Assembly (NCBI RefSeq): GCF_014203125.1
Contig: NZ_JACHIH010000021.1
Span: 27,177 to 91,176 of the forward strand
Direction of reading: 5' to 3'
From: Rhodopseudomonas rhenobacensis
GTDB taxonomy: Bacteria > Pseudomonadota > Alphaproteobacteria > Rhizobiales > Xanthobacteraceae
DNA length: 64,000 nt
This document shows positions 9,936 through 18,379 of this stretch, in pieces (positions within the stretch are counted from its first letter, which is position 1; each line of letters begins with the position of its first letter). A program made the translations under genes and the position numbers. The notes below the pieces were generated by a model that was not told where the DNA came from, ran no database searches, and was given only the letters and a program-made list of their open reading frames with translations.

Positions 9936-10364
9936 ATGCTGACGCGACCGCTCACTCATTCTGCCGAATTTGCACGGTCTGCCGCGGCGCCGTGGCTGCT
10001 GACAGCGGCGCTTGTGGTCGCGGTGATAGGCGCGGCCGGCGACGCCGAAGCAAAGCACGCCCGGCGCGCGCCGGCCGGGCTCTATGACGGGATCTGGAAC
10101 GTGGAATTCGCCACAGAGGCCGGTAATTGCAGCTCGGGCTACCGGGTGCCGTTCACCGTCCGCGGCCGCCTTGTGTCATCGGCCGGCGGCGGCAAGGTCA
10201 CCGGCGGCATCGGCCGCGGCGGCGCGGTGTCGGTGCGGGTCTCGGTCGGCGCTTCGGTCGCCAGCGGCAACGGCCGGCTCGCCGGCAATGTCGGCGCCGG
10301 GCGCTGGAGCGGGCTGATTTCCGGCGATCGCTGCAGCGGCGCCTGGCAGGCCACGCGCGGTTAG
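9936..10364 (+). CDS. Secreted glycine-rich hypothetical protein
   Basis: A 142-residue protein with an N-terminal hydrophobic segment (residues about 17-34) followed by GDAEAKHA, which looks like a Sec signal peptide with cleavage near ADA/EAK. The mature part begins GLYDGIWNVEF and has two Cys residues (GNCSSG and DRCSG) that could form a disulfide, with a glycine/serine/valine-rich beta-like middle. It may be a small periplasmic or surface beta-barrel-like protein. The start at 9936 is preceded by AGGGAG; upstream in-frame starts at 9825 and 9876 are less likely. The gene splits infC from rpmI-rplT. Confidence 0.65.
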   Translation: MLTRPLTHSAEFARSAAAPWLLTAALVVAVIGAAGDAEAKHARRAPAGLYDGIWNVEFATEAGNCSSGYRVPFTVRGRLVSSAGGGKVTGGIGRGGAVSVRVSVGASVASGNGRLAGNVGAGRWSGLISGDRCSGAWQATRG

Positions 10365-10372
10365 CTTTCAGC

Positions 10373-10579
10373 CCGTGTCCCGGACGCGGTGCGGCGCACT
10401 TGCGCCGCTCCGCAGATCCGGGACCGTTACGAATGCCGGCATCGCGGCCAAGCTGGCGGGGAGTTGCGCTTTCGACGTCACGGCCCCGGCTCGTGACTAA
10501 CCACGCCGAAAGCGGCGCGGTCAGTCACGTCCGGGGTACGGTGAACTTAAGCGGCGCGTTGCGCTGCGTCCGGGCACGA
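10373..10579. repeat. Dispersed intergenic repeat, diverged family B
   Basis: The element starts GTGTCCCGGACGCGGTGC, continues with CGCAGATCCGGGACCG, and ends GCGTTGCGCTGCGTCCGGGC. These are the landmarks of the family B unit also seen at 14690 and 28402, though this copy is longer and more diverged. It separates the secreted-protein gene from infC on the other strand. Confidence 0.55.
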
Positions 10580-10591
10580 AGCTGAGCCCCA

Positions 10592-10624
10592 CAAGAAAAC
10601 GGCCCGCCAGAAATCTGACGAGCC
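10592..10624 (-). terminator. Intrinsic terminator of infC
   Basis: On the minus strand the RNA reads GGCUCGUCAGA, a short loop, then UCUGGCGGGCC followed by GUUUUCUUG. This is an 11-bp GC-rich stem with three G-U pairs and a U tract, 36 bp past the infC stop. It implies that infC is transcribed separately from rpmI-rplT. Confidence 0.8.
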
Positions 10625-10659
10625 TGAATTCTGTCGGTGATGTCGGACCGAAACCGCGA

Positions 10660-11199
10660 TCAGCGCGGCGCCAGGACCATGACGACCTGACGGCCTTCGA
10701 AACGCGCGTCCTGCTCGACCTTGGCGTATTCGGCAACGTCGTTCTTGACCTTGTCGAGCAGCTTGGTGCCGATCTCCTGATGCGCCATTTCGCGGCCGCG
10801 GTAGCGCAGGGTGATCTTCACCTTGTCGCCTTCTTCGAAGAACCGCTGCATCGCCCGCATCTTCACTTCGTAGTCGTGATCGTCGATCATCGGGCGGAGC
10901 TTGATCTCCTTGATCTCGACGATCTTCTGCTTCTTGCGGGCTTCGGCAGCCTTCTTCTGCGCCGAGTATTTGAACTTCCCGTAGTCCATGATCTTGCATA
11001 CGGGAGGATTGGTATTGGGCGAAATCTCAACCAGATCCATGCCCGCCTCGGCGGCCATCTTGATCGCGGCGATCGTTTCGATGGTGCCATGATTCAGGCC
11101 CGTCTGATCGATCAGCTGGATCTCGTGGTTGCGGATTTCATCATTGGTGCGCGGCCCGTCTTTGGTTGCGGCGGGCGGGGCTCTGTTGGGACGGCGAAT
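10660..11199 (-). CDS. infC: Translation initiation factor IF-3, ATT start codon
   Basis: IF3 binds the 30S subunit and enforces start-codon and initiator-tRNA selection. The 179-residue reading has the N-domain [17 protein letters not shown], the linker [16 protein letters not shown] and the C-domain [20 protein letters not shown]. No ATG, GTG or TTG lies in frame upstream of 11058, a codon deep inside the N-domain, whereas ATT at 11199 gives the standard N-terminus RRPNRAPP and length. A GGAGAG Shine-Dalgarno sits about 6 bases upstream. In E. coli, IF3 represses its own mRNA through its AUU start, and the same control is likely here. Automated calls would truncate the gene to 132 residues. 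Confidence 0.93.
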   Translation of the reverse strand: MRRPNRAPPAATKDGPRTNDEIRNHEIQLIDQTGLNHGTIETIAAIKMAAEAGMDLVEISPNTNPPVCKIMDYGKFKYSAQKKAAEARKKQKIVEIKEIKLRPMIDDHDYEVKMRAMQRFFEEGDKVKITLRYRGREMAHQEIGTKLLDKVKNDVAEYAKVEQDARFEGRQVVMVLAPR

Positions 11200-11280
11200 G
11201 GGTGGCTCTCCAATGTTGTGAACGAAGGCGGCGGATGATCAACCAGGTGTTAGCGGCTTGTTCGATCAGTCATGCGCTGT

Positions 11281-11309
11281 AACATAGTTACGAGCGGGAT
11301 CGGACGCAA
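11281..11309 (-). promoter_or_regulatory. Candidate promoter of infC
   Basis: On the minus strand TTGCGT is followed after 17 bases by TATGTT, fitting an alphaproteobacterial housekeeping promoter. Transcription would begin near 11273 and give a leader of about 75 nt before the ATT start. The rest of the gap between infC and the divergent hydrolase gene (11200-11554) shows no other convincing feature. Confidence 0.45.
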
Positions 11310-11554
11310 AAAAGCGCAGTCCACGGGGCTGATCGGCCGACAGTGTGAAGGAAACCGCAACCGCGGGCAAGCGACCAGACGCGGAATAGCGGCAAAACCA
11401 TCGTCTAAGAGGCTTTTTGGCAATGCGGACGGTCCGTTGTCCGCGTGCGGTCGGGAACTTTTCCCGGCAGGGGACGTCCCCGCGCCCGTGGCCCAGGGCG
11501 GCTGCGTTGACGAAGCCGCGGCGCTGCAGCAAACAACGAAAAACGAGGTGAGTG

Positions 11555-12355
11555 ATGAGCGGTGCAGCCATTGATCTAGCGATCGCCATGCCGTCGTCGA
11601 TCGAGGTCGGCGAAGGACGCGAACAACGCCGGATCGCGGTCCGCGCCCGCGCGGCGACGGGCGGCGGGCCGGGGATTTTCTGGCTCGGCGGCTTTCACTC
11701 CGACATGACCGGCACCAAGGCGGTGGCGCTCGACGGCTTTGCCGCCGAGACCGGCCGGGCCTGCGTGCGGTTCGATTATTCCGGCCATGGCGAATCCGGC
11801 GGCGCCTTCACCGAGGGCAGCATCAGCCGCTGGCTCGAGGAAAGCCTCGCGGTGTTCGGGCAGTTCTGCGACGGCCCGCAGATCGTGGTCGGCTCCTCGA
11901 TGGGCGGCTGGCTGGCGCTGCTGCTGGCAAGGCTGCTCGCCGGACAGCCGGCATCCCGTGCGGGCATCGCCGCGCTGGTGCTGATCGCGCCGGCGGCGGA
12001 TTTCACCGAGGCGTTGATGTGGAACGGGTTTTCGCCGGAGATTCGCGCCCAGATCGAGACTACAGGCTCATGGCTGCGGCCGTCGGAGTATGGCGAACCC
12101 TATCCGATCACCCGCACGCTGATCGAGGACGGCCGCAAGCACCTGCTGCTCGGCAGCGCGATCGAGCTCGGCTGCCCGGTGCGCATCCTGCAGGGCCGGC
12201 AGGACCCCGACGTGCCGTGGCGCCACGCGTTTACGCTCGCCGAGCGGCTGCCCTGCGACGACGTGGTGCTGACCATGATCCCGGACGGCGACCACCGATT
12301 AAGCCGCCCGCAGGACATCGAACGGCTGATCACCACGGTGAAGGAATTCGTCTGA
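11555..12355 (+). CDS. Alpha/beta hydrolase
   Basis: A 266-residue cytosolic serine hydrolase. It has the nucleophile elbow VGSSMGGW, an oxyanion-side segment IFWLGGFHSDMTGTK, FDYSGHGES, the acidic triad member near RILQGRQDPDVPW and the His in PDGDHRLS. The pattern resembles acyl-protein thioesterase/ABHD10-like or peptidase S9-like hydrolases, but the substrate is unknown. The ATG at 11555 has ACGAGGTGAG upstream. It is convergent with nth, with 19 bp between their stops. Confidence 0.8.
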   Translation: MSGAAIDLAIAMPSSIEVGEGREQRRIAVRARAATGGGPGIFWLGGFHSDMTGTKAVALDGFAAETGRACVRFDYSGHGESGGAFTEGSISRWLEESLAVFGQFCDGPQIVVGSSMGGWLALLLARLLAGQPASRAGIAALVLIAPAADFTEALMWNGFSPEIRAQIETTGSWLRPSEYGEPYPITRTLIEDGRKHLLLGSAIELGCPVRILQGRQDPDVPWRHAFTLAERLPCDDVVLTMIPDGDHRLSRPQDIERLITTVKEFV

Positions 12356-12374
12356 GGTCAGCCGGCCGAGGCCG

Positions 12375-13154
12375 TCACACGGTCTTTTCCGGCCAGCGGC
12401 ACAGGTCGTTGATCAGGCAGACCTCGCAGCGCGGTTTTCGTGCCAAGCAGGTGTAGCGCCCGTGTAAAATCAGCCAGTGATGCGCGTGCAGCATGAACTC
12501 GGGGGGAATCACCTTCTCCAGCCCGAGTTCGACCGCGAGCGGGGTGTCGCCGGGAGCGAGGCCGGTGCGGTTGGCGACGCGAAACACGTGGGTGTCGACC
12601 GCCATGGTGCGCTCGCCGAACGCCATGTTGAGCACCACATTGGCGGTCTTGCGGCCGGCGCCGGGCAGCGTCTCGAGTTCGGCGCGGCTGCGCGGCACCT
12701 CGCCGCCGAACTCCGCGATCAGCTTCTGCGACAGCGCGATCACGTTCCTCGCCTTGTTGCGGTAGAGCCCGATGGTCTTGATGTAGTCGCGCACCGCGTC
12801 TTCACCGAGATCGAGCATCTTCTGCGGCGTATCCGCGACCGCGAACAGCGCCCGCGTCGCCTTGTTGACGCCGGCGTCGGTGGCCTGCGCCGACAGCACC
12901 ACGGCCACCAGCAGCGTGAACGGATTGAGATGTTCGAGCTCGCCCTTCGGCTCGGGATTGGCCTTGGCAAAACGGCTGAACGCCTCGCGCACCTCGGCCG
13001 CGGACCAGGGTTTTGATCTCGTTTTGGATTTGGCTTGGGGAGCGGGCTTCGCCGCCTTGGCGGCAATCGCCTGTTGGGGGCTGCGGACCGCTTTCGCAAC
13101 GGGCTTCATCCCGACCTTGGGCTTGGCCGGTGGTTTGGTCAGGGTCTTTGCCAT
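12375..13154 (-). CDS. nth: Endonuclease III
   Basis: Nth is a base-excision-repair glycosylase/AP lyase for oxidised pyrimidines. The 259-residue product has the helix-hairpin-helix LPGAGRKTANVVLN with the catalytic Lys, VDTHVFRVANR with the catalytic Asp, and a C-terminal iron-sulfur loop with the C-x6-C-x2-C-x5-C spacing (CLARKPRCEVCLINDLC). A basic Ala/Lys/Pro-rich extension of roughly 40 residues precedes the conserved part, which is longer than in E. coli. The ATG at 13154 follows a GGAG. It is divergent from the DUF2244 gene. Confidence 0.95.
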   Translation of the reverse strand: MAKTLTKPPAKPKVGMKPVAKAVRSPQQAIAAKAAKPAPQAKSKTRSKPWSAAEVREAFSRFAKANPEPKGELEHLNPFTLLVAVVLSAQATDAGVNKATRALFAVADTPQKMLDLGEDAVRDYIKTIGLYRNKARNVIALSQKLIAEFGGEVPRSRAELETLPGAGRKTANVVLNMAFGERTMAVDTHVFRVANRTGLAPGDTPLAVELGLEKVIPPEFMLHAHHWLILHGRYTCLARKPRCEVCLINDLCRWPEKTV

Positions 13155-13216
13155 TCGCTCCTCAATAGATGACGTGGCGCGTGCGTCCCGCCGCAAGGCC
13201 GGTATAATGATCCGTC

Positions 13217-13717
13217 ATGACCTCGCTTGGCGAACCCACGACCCAGCTGTTCTCGGCGATGCTGACGCCGCACAGGTCGTTGAGCAATACCGGGTTTTGG
13301 GCGCTGATGGTTTTCCTCAGCGTGGTGAGTTTCAGTGCCGGGATGGCGTTCTGGCTGCTGGGGGCCTGGCCGGTGATGGGGTTTTTCGGCCTCGATATTC
13401 TGGCGGTGTATTGGGCGTTCAAACTGAATTTCCGCAGCGCGCGGGCCAGCGAGGAAATCTCGGTGACGGCGTCGGAATTGCGGGTTCGGCGCATCGGCCA
13501 CCGCGGTCATGTCGTCGACTGGGTGGCGAACCCGCTCTGGGTGCGGATCGAGCAGAAGGTCGACGCCGGCTACGGCGTCGAAAAGCTCTATCTGGTGACG
13601 CGCGGCCGCCGGCTCGGCGTCGCGAGTTTTTTGGGGCCGGCCGAAAAGGCCAGCTTCGCCAAGGCGCTCGCCGGCGCGCTGGAGGCCGCGCGGCGCGGCC
13701 TGCTGCATAATCCGTGA
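13217..13717 (+). CDS. DUF2244 membrane protein
   Basis: A 166-residue protein of the DUF2244 family, with two membrane helices around residues 25-48 and 50-68 and a C-terminal soluble domain containing LRVRRIGHRGHVVDWVANP and ending near FLGPAEKASFAKAL. Family members are common in Alphaproteobacteria and frequently sit beside nth, as here. Function unknown. Confidence 0.8.
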   Translation: MTSLGEPTTQLFSAMLTPHRSLSNTGFWALMVFLSVVSFSAGMAFWLLGAWPVMGFFGLDILAVYWAFKLNFRSARASEEISVTASELRVRRIGHRGHVVDWVANPLWVRIEQKVDAGYGVEKLYLVTRGRRLGVASFLGPAEKASFAKALAGALEAARRGLLHNP

Positions 13718-13787
13718 TTGCGGAATCGACATCGCTGCGATCGGGATTCGGGTGGCCGCGGCCATCGTCCCCGCCTACATCAGAACC

Positions 13788-14684
13788 ATGATGAACCTCG
13801 CCGTCACCGATCCCCGCCTCGCCAAGCCCGGCCCGCACGACGCGGGCCTGCAGGATTATGACTGTGTGCGCCGCGCCATCGGCTTCATCTCCGAGCGCTG
13901 GCGCGAGCAGCCGGCGATCGAATCCATTGCGGAGGCCGCCGGGGTCACGCCCGACGAACTGCACCTGCTGTTCCGGCGCTGGGCCGGGCTGACGCCGAAG
14001 GCCTTCATGCAGGCGCTGACGCTCGACCACGCGAAAAGCCTGCTACGCGATTCCGCCAGCGTGCTCGATGCGGCGCTGGAGAGCGGCTTGTCGGGGCCGG
14101 GGCGGCTGCACGATCTGTTCGTGACCCATGAGGCGATGTCGCCCGGCGAATGGAAAAGCGGCGGCGCCGGCATGGTGCTGCGCTATGGCTTGCATCCCTC
14201 GCCGTTCGGCACCGCGGTGGTGATCGCCAGCGAACGCGGACTTGCGGGTCTGGCCTTCGCCGATGCTGGCGAAGAGCCCGCGGCGCTCGCCGACATGCAG
14301 CGGCGCTGGCCGCGCGCGAGCTACGTCGAAGATGCCGCCGGCACCGCGGCGCTGGCGCAGCGGGTGTTCGACACCAGGCAGTGGCGCGCCGACCAGCCGC
14401 TGCGCGTGGTGCTGATCGGCACCGATTTCGAGGTGCGGGTGTGGGAGACGCTGCTGAAGATCCCGATGGGACGGGCGGTGTGCTACTCGGATATCGCGAG
14501 CTGCATCGACCTGCCGAAAGCCTCGCGCGCGGTCGGCGCCGCGGTCGGCAAAAATCCGGTGTCATTCGTGGTGCCGTGCCATCGCGCGCTCGGCAAGAGC
14601 GGCGCACTCACCGGCTATCACTGGGGCCTCACCCGCAAACGCGCGATGCTGGGCTGGGAAGCCGGGCAGGTCGGGATGGAATGA
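13788..14684 (+). CDS. Ada-like methylated-DNA--protein-cysteine methyltransferase with AraC-type domain
   Basis: The 298-residue protein fuses an N-terminal AraC-type helix-turn-helix region (residues about 20-105, ESIAEAAGVTPDELHLLFRRWAGLTPKAFMQ in part) to a C-terminal O6-methylguanine methyltransferase. The acceptor site is VVPCHRALGKSG with the surrounding IPMGRAVCYSDIA helix. It repairs O6-alkylguanine by transferring the alkyl group to the PCHR cysteine. It lacks the N-terminal zinc/Cys domain of E. coli Ada that repairs phosphotriesters and switches on transcription, so it may not be an inducible activator in the same way. The start is ATG 13788 or 13791. Confidence 0.88.
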   Translation: MMNLAVTDPRLAKPGPHDAGLQDYDCVRRAIGFISERWREQPAIESIAEAAGVTPDELHLLFRRWAGLTPKAFMQALTLDHAKSLLRDSASVLDAALESGLSGPGRLHDLFVTHEAMSPGEWKSGGAGMVLRYGLHPSPFGTAVVIASERGLAGLAFADAGEEPAALADMQRRWPRASYVEDAAGTAALAQRVFDTRQWRADQPLRVVLIGTDFEVRVWETLLKIPMGRAVCYSDIASCIDLPKASRAVGAAVGKNPVSFVVPCHRALGKSGALTGYHWGLTRKRAMLGWEAGQVGME

Positions 14685-14689
14685 GTCTT

Positions 14690-14826
14690 GTGTCCCGGAC
14701 GCGAGCAGCGCGCTTGCGCTGCGACGCGAGCCGGGACCGTCTCAAGCGCTGCCATCGTAACGACCCCGGATCTGCAGCGCACCACGCCGCAAGAGCGGCG
14801 CGCTGCGCTGTGTCCGGGGCTCGCCG
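14690..14826. repeat. Dispersed intergenic repeat, family B
   Basis: The unit starts GTGTCCCGGACGCGAGCAGC and ends GCGCTGCGCTGTGTCCGGGG. It matches 28402-28536 nearly base for base, with only scattered substitutions. Outer ends are inverted (GTGTCCCGGAC against GTCCGGGG), and the inner part has GCGCGCTTGCGC and GCAGCGCACCACGCCGCAA. It lies between the convergent Ada-like and gpmA genes. Confidence 0.75.
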
Positions 14827-14846
14827 AACTTGAGGGCAGTGCCGAA

Positions 14847-15470
14847 TTACTCCGCCAGATCCAGCTTCGAAGCCACGGTGGAATCGGCGTTGAGCCGGTA
14901 GACCACCGGCGCGCCGGTGCCGAGTTCGCGTTTCAGGATGCCTTCCGGGGTCAGCTTCTCCAGCACCATGATCAAGGCGCGCAGCGAATTGCCGTGCGCC
15001 GCCACCAAAGTGCGCTCGCCGCGCAGCACGCAGGGCAGGATTTCCTGCACGTAGTACGGCAGGGTGCGCGCCAAGGTGTCCTTCAGGCTTTCGCCGCCGG
15101 GCGGCGGCACGTCGTAGGAGCGGCGCCAGACGTGGACCTGCTCCTCGCCCCATTTCTTGCGGGCGTCGTCCTTGTTCAGCCCCGACAGATCGCCGTAATC
15201 GCGCTCGTTGAGCGCCAGATTCTTCTGCGTCGGCAGCCCGGTCTGGCCGAGCTCATTGAGCATCAGGTCGAGCGTGGTCTGCGCCCGCGTCAGCACCGAG
15301 GTGAAGGCCACGTCGAACACCAGCCCCTGGGCTTTCAGCTTCTGCCCGGCGGCCTTGGCTTCGGAAATTCCCTTTTCGGTCAGGCCGGGGTCCTTCCAGC
15401 CGGTGAAAAGATTCTTCAAATTCCATTCGCTCTGGCCGTGGCGCACGAGCACGAGAAGACGATCGCTCAT
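14847..15470 (-). CDS. gpmA: 2,3-bisphosphoglycerate-dependent phosphoglycerate mutase
   Basis: GpmA interconverts 3- and 2-phosphoglycerate in glycolysis and gluconeogenesis. The 207-residue cytosolic protein has the phosphohistidine motif [18 protein letters not shown], followed by [23 protein letters not shown] and [10 protein letters not shown] with the second catalytic His. It lacks some loop sequence of the 250-residue E. coli enzyme, as is usual for the short alphaproteobacterial form. It lies 21 bp downstream of dapB and is probably cotranscribed. Confidence 0.95.
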   Translation of the reverse strand: MSDRLLVLVRHGQSEWNLKNLFTGWKDPGLTEKGISEAKAAGQKLKAQGLVFDVAFTSVLTRAQTTLDLMLNELGQTGLPTQKNLALNERDYGDLSGLNKDDARKKWGEEQVHVWRRSYDVPPPGGESLKDTLARTLPYYVQEILPCVLRGERTLVAAHGNSLRALIMVLEKLTPEGILKRELGTGAPVVYRLNADSTVASKLDLAE

Positions 15471-15491
15471 TTGGCTGATTTCCAGTTCTGA

Positions 15492-16307
15492 TCAGATGTC
15501 GCTGAGGCCGAGCACGTCGGCCATTGAATACAGGCCGGGCCCCTGATCGCGCGCCCACAGCGCGGCCTTCAGCGCGCCATGGGCGAAGATCATGCGGTCC
15601 TCGGCCTTGTGGGTGAGCTCGATGCGCTCATAGGGACCGGCGAAGATCACGGTGTGATCGCCGGTGACGGTGCCGCCGCGCAACGACGCAAAGCCGATGT
15701 CGCCCGACTTGCGCGCGCCGGTGACGCCATCGCGGCCGCGCGCGGAATGTGTGGCGAGCTCGATGCCGCGGCCGGCCGCAGCCGCTTCGCCGAGCAAGAG
15801 CGCGGTGCCGGACGGCGCGTCGACCTTGGCCTTGTGATGCATCTCGACGATCTCGATGTCGAAGCCGGCATCGAGCGAGCGCGCCACCCGCTTGACCAGC
15901 GCCGCCAGCAGGTTGACGCCGAGACTCATGTTGCCGGACTTCACCACGATGGCGCGCGAGGTGACGCTCTTGATCACCGCTTCATCCGAGGCGGTGAGGC
16001 CGGTGGTGCCGATGACATGGACCAGGCCGCGCTGCGCGGCGATCGCCACATTGGCGATGGTGGCTTCCGGCACGGTGAAATCGACGATGCCGTCGGCCTC
16101 GGCCGACAGCGCCCACAGATCCGGCGACAGCTTGACGCCGGAGGGCGGCAGCCCGGCCAGCGTGCCGGCGTCCTGGCCGAGCAGCGGCGAGGTCGGCGCT
16201 TCCAGCGCGCCGGCGACCACCGCGCCGGGGGTTTCGGTGATGGCGCGGATCAACGCGCGGCCCATCCGGCCGCCGGCTCCCGCAACGATCAGACGCATGT
16301 CGGACAT
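15492..16307 (-). CDS. dapB: 4-hydroxy-tetrahydrodipicolinate reductase
   Basis: DapB performs the second dedicated step of lysine and meso-diaminopimelate synthesis, using NAD(P)H. The 271-residue product begins [19 protein letters not shown] with the Rossmann GAGGRMGR motif. It has IGTTGL and the active-site segment [20 protein letters not shown] with the His-His and Lys residues. The start at 16307 is chosen because the frame upstream runs into repeat sequence. The dapB-gpmA order is typical of related genomes. Confidence 0.96.
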   Translation of the reverse strand: MSDMRLIVAGAGGRMGRALIRAITETPGAVVAGALEAPTSPLLGQDAGTLAGLPPSGVKLSPDLWALSAEADGIVDFTVPEATIANVAIAAQRGLVHVIGTTGLTASDEAVIKSVTSRAIVVKSGNMSLGVNLLAALVKRVARSLDAGFDIEIVEMHHKAKVDAPSGTALLLGEAAAAGRGIELATHSARGRDGVTGARKSGDIGFASLRGGTVTGDHTVIFAGPYERIELTHKAEDRMIFAHGALKAALWARDQGPGLYSMADVLGLSDI

Positions 16308-16428
16308 GTTTCGCGGCCCTCGAACTTCAGGCGCGGTATAGCCGGGGCGGGGCGGCCGGGCAACCGAGGCTCTTGATCTTGCTATCGAGGCTTCGGGTGA
16401 ATTGCCGAGTCCAAGCCATCGGAAACGC

Positions 16429-16601
16429 TCTCCCCTCCCCCTTGCGGGGAGGGGTCGGGGGTGGGGGTCAACGAGCACGGCGGATTGATTTGTTCGATCG
16501 ATGTTCAGGTTGGCTGCACGCTGTCGGTCCCGGCCATACTCGCAACGATCGTGACGAAAGAACCCCCACCCCCAACCCCTCCCCGCAAGGGGGAGGGGAG
16601 C
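16429..16601. repeat. Long inverted repeat, family C (39-bp G/C-rich arms)
   Basis: The left arm (about 16429-16468) begins CTCCCCTCCCCCTTGCGGGG. The right arm (about 16562-16601) begins ACCCCCACCCCCAACCCCTC and ends GCAAGGGGGAGGGGAG. The arms are inverted copies with one mismatch in 39 bp, separated by about 93 bp. Related elements are at 38526-38681. It lies between dapB and the DUF1330 gene. Confidence 0.8.
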
Positions 16602-16659
16602 GCGCTGCCGTCGTGATGAACGCAGTGATTACGTCGCAAGGCTTTGGACGACGTTCCAG

Positions 16660-16962
16660 CTACGGCTGCGGGCCGTCATAGCCTTCGACGATGACGAGGT
16701 CGTTCTCGCCATGCGGTTTGCGGATTGCGACCAGGCGCTGATACTCTTCCGAGTGGTAGCAGGCCAAGGCGGTCTCGTAGTCCTTGAACTCCAGCACCAC
16801 GTTGCGCGAGCGCGACGAGCCTTCCGGATTCTCGTATTTGCCGGCGCGGACCAGAAACTTGGCGCCGAATTTGTTGAACACCGCGCCGTTCTGCGCGACG
16901 TACTCCTTGTAACCGTCCATGTTGGCGACTTCGACGCGCGCGATCCAATAACCCTTGGCCAT
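16660..16962 (-). CDS. DUF1330 domain protein
   Basis: A 100-residue single-domain protein of the DUF1330 family, a dimeric ferredoxin-like (alpha-beta barrel) fold. It begins MAKGYWIARVEVANMDGYKEY, with the characteristic ARVEV-D-Y-Y pattern, a central RNVVLEFKDYETALACYHSEEY and GENDLVIVEGYDG. No enzymatic activity is established for the family. It lies 10 bp after pyrF and is probably in its operon. Confidence 0.85.
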   Translation of the reverse strand: MAKGYWIARVEVANMDGYKEYVAQNGAVFNKFGAKFLVRAGKYENPEGSSRSRNVVLEFKDYETALACYHSEEYQRLVAIRKPHGENDLVIVEGYDGPQP

Positions 16963-16972
16963 TATTCCCCCA

Positions 16973-17680
16973 TCAAACCGTTGCGGTTGCGATTTCTTGC
17001 ACGATGGCGTCCGCCGCGGCCTTGGGATCGGCGGCCTCGACGATCGGCCGGCCGACCACCAGATAATCCGCTCCCGCCATGATGGCCCGCGCGGGCGTCA
17101 TGATCCGCTTCTGGTCGCCCACCGCGGCGCCCGCCGGGCGGATCCCCGGCGTCACCAAAGCGATGGACGGCCCGACGATGCCGCGCAGATGCGCCGCCTC
17201 TTCGGGCGAGCAGACCAGGCCGTCGATACCGATGTCTTGCGCCTGGTGGGCGCGCTGCTCGACCAGTTCGCGCACGCCCAACCGATAGCCGGCCTCTTGC
17301 AGATCGGCGTCGTCATAGGAGGTCAGCACGGTGACGGCGAGAATCTTCAAACCCGAATCGCCGCGGGCCGCCACCGCGGCCTTCATGGTCTGCGGATAGG
17401 CGTGCACGGTGAGAAAGGTCGCGCCGAGCGCGCTCAGGCTTTCAACGCCGCGTGCGACGGTGTTGCCGATGTCGTGCAGCTTGAGATCGACGAACACCTT
17501 CTTGCCGGCGTCGGCGAGCCGGCGCACCATCGGCAGCCCGCCCGCATAAGCGAGCTGGTAGCCGATCTTGTAGAAACTGGCGCTGTCGCCGAGTTTGGCG
17601 ATCATCGCTTCGGCGGCGTCCACGCTCGGCAGATCCAGCGCCACGATCATGCGGTCGCGCGCGGCAAGCTTCTCACTCAT
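16973..17680 (-). CDS. pyrF: Orotidine 5'-phosphate decarboxylase
   Basis: PyrF makes UMP from OMP, the last step of de novo pyrimidine synthesis. The 235-residue TIM-barrel protein has MIVALDLPS at strand 1, the catalytic [12 protein letters not shown] (the D-x-K-x-x-D network) and the C-terminal phosphate loop VTPGIRPAG with [10 protein letters not shown]. The ATG at 17680 is preferred over a GTG at 17689. It is followed closely by the DUF1330 gene. Confidence 0.97.
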   Translation of the reverse strand: MSEKLAARDRMIVALDLPSVDAAEAMIAKLGDSASFYKIGYQLAYAGGLPMVRRLADAGKKVFVDLKLHDIGNTVARGVESLSALGATFLTVHAYPQTMKAAVAARGDSGLKILAVTVLTSYDDADLQEAGYRLGVRELVEQRAHQAQDIGIDGLVCSPEEAAHLRGIVGPSIALVTPGIRPAGAAVGDQKRIMTPARAIMAGADYLVVGRPIVEAADPKAAADAIVQEIATATV

Positions 17681-17713
17681 CGGGCTCACTTTGGGGGACT
17701 CACTTCTGGGGTC

Positions 17714-18292
17714 TCACTTCATCTGCTGGGCGAAGTCGATCAACTGCCGCACCATGGCGCGCAGCGCTTCGATATCGGCGGGATGTTTCAGCCGGTCGGT
17801 CTCGTTGTAGGCCTGATCGGCGAACGACAGCGCCAGTTGATTCGGAATCACCGTGGCGCGGCAGCCGGTGAGGATCAGCCGCAGCGCCGCCAGACAGCGG
17901 CTGCCGCCGAGCCGGCCGGCCGAGGCGGAGGCCAGCGCGAAGGCGCGCTCGCGAAACACCTGGCCCTGGGTCTCGTGCGGGTCCTGCACCCGGGACACCC
18001 AGTCGATGGCGTTCTTCAGCAATGGCGGCGGCGCGGAATTGTATTCGGGACTGACCAACAGCACGCCGCGGTGCGCGCCGAGCATCCGCTTCAAATTGAT
18101 CGCGTTGGCCGGCACGCCGGATTTGGCTTCGAGGTCGGCGTCATAGATCGGCAAGGGATAATCGGCGAGCGAGAGCCGGGTGACCTCGACATCGGCGCGA
18201 ACCAATTCGTCGATCGCGGCCGCCGCCAGCCGCACATTGAGCGAGCCGGTGCGTAGCGAGCCGGGAATGACGAGGATCTTGACCGCCGACAT
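17714..18292 (-). CDS. NADPH-dependent FMN reductase (ChrR-like)
   Basis: A 192-residue flavodoxin-fold reductase. It has the FMN phosphate-binding loop VIPGSLRTGSLNVRLA near the N-terminus and the family signature SPEYNSAPPPLLKNAIDWVSR. Members reduce quinones, chromate, azo dyes or flavins and often protect against redox stress. The specific substrate cannot be deduced. It starts at ATG 18292 (MSAVKILVIPG) and lies 33 bp upstream of pyrF on the same strand. Confidence 0.87.
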   Translation of the reverse strand: MSAVKILVIPGSLRTGSLNVRLAAAAIDELVRADVEVTRLSLADYPLPIYDADLEAKSGVPANAINLKRMLGAHRGVLLVSPEYNSAPPPLLKNAIDWVSRVQDPHETQGQVFRERAFALASASAGRLGGSRCLAALRLILTGCRATVIPNQLALSFADQAYNETDRLKHPADIEALRAMVRQLIDFAQQMK

Positions 18293-18379
18293 GGTTCTGA
18301 TCGCGACTTTGAGGGCCGGAGCCGATGCAGGCTCCTCATTGAGCACGATCCTATCCGAAAACCGGGATCACGCGCGAGA

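Noticed and set aside
11272..11574. 100-codon plus-strand frame before the hydrolase gene
   Set aside because: It overlaps the infC promoter and the hydrolase start, has no ribosome-binding site and no recognisable sequence.
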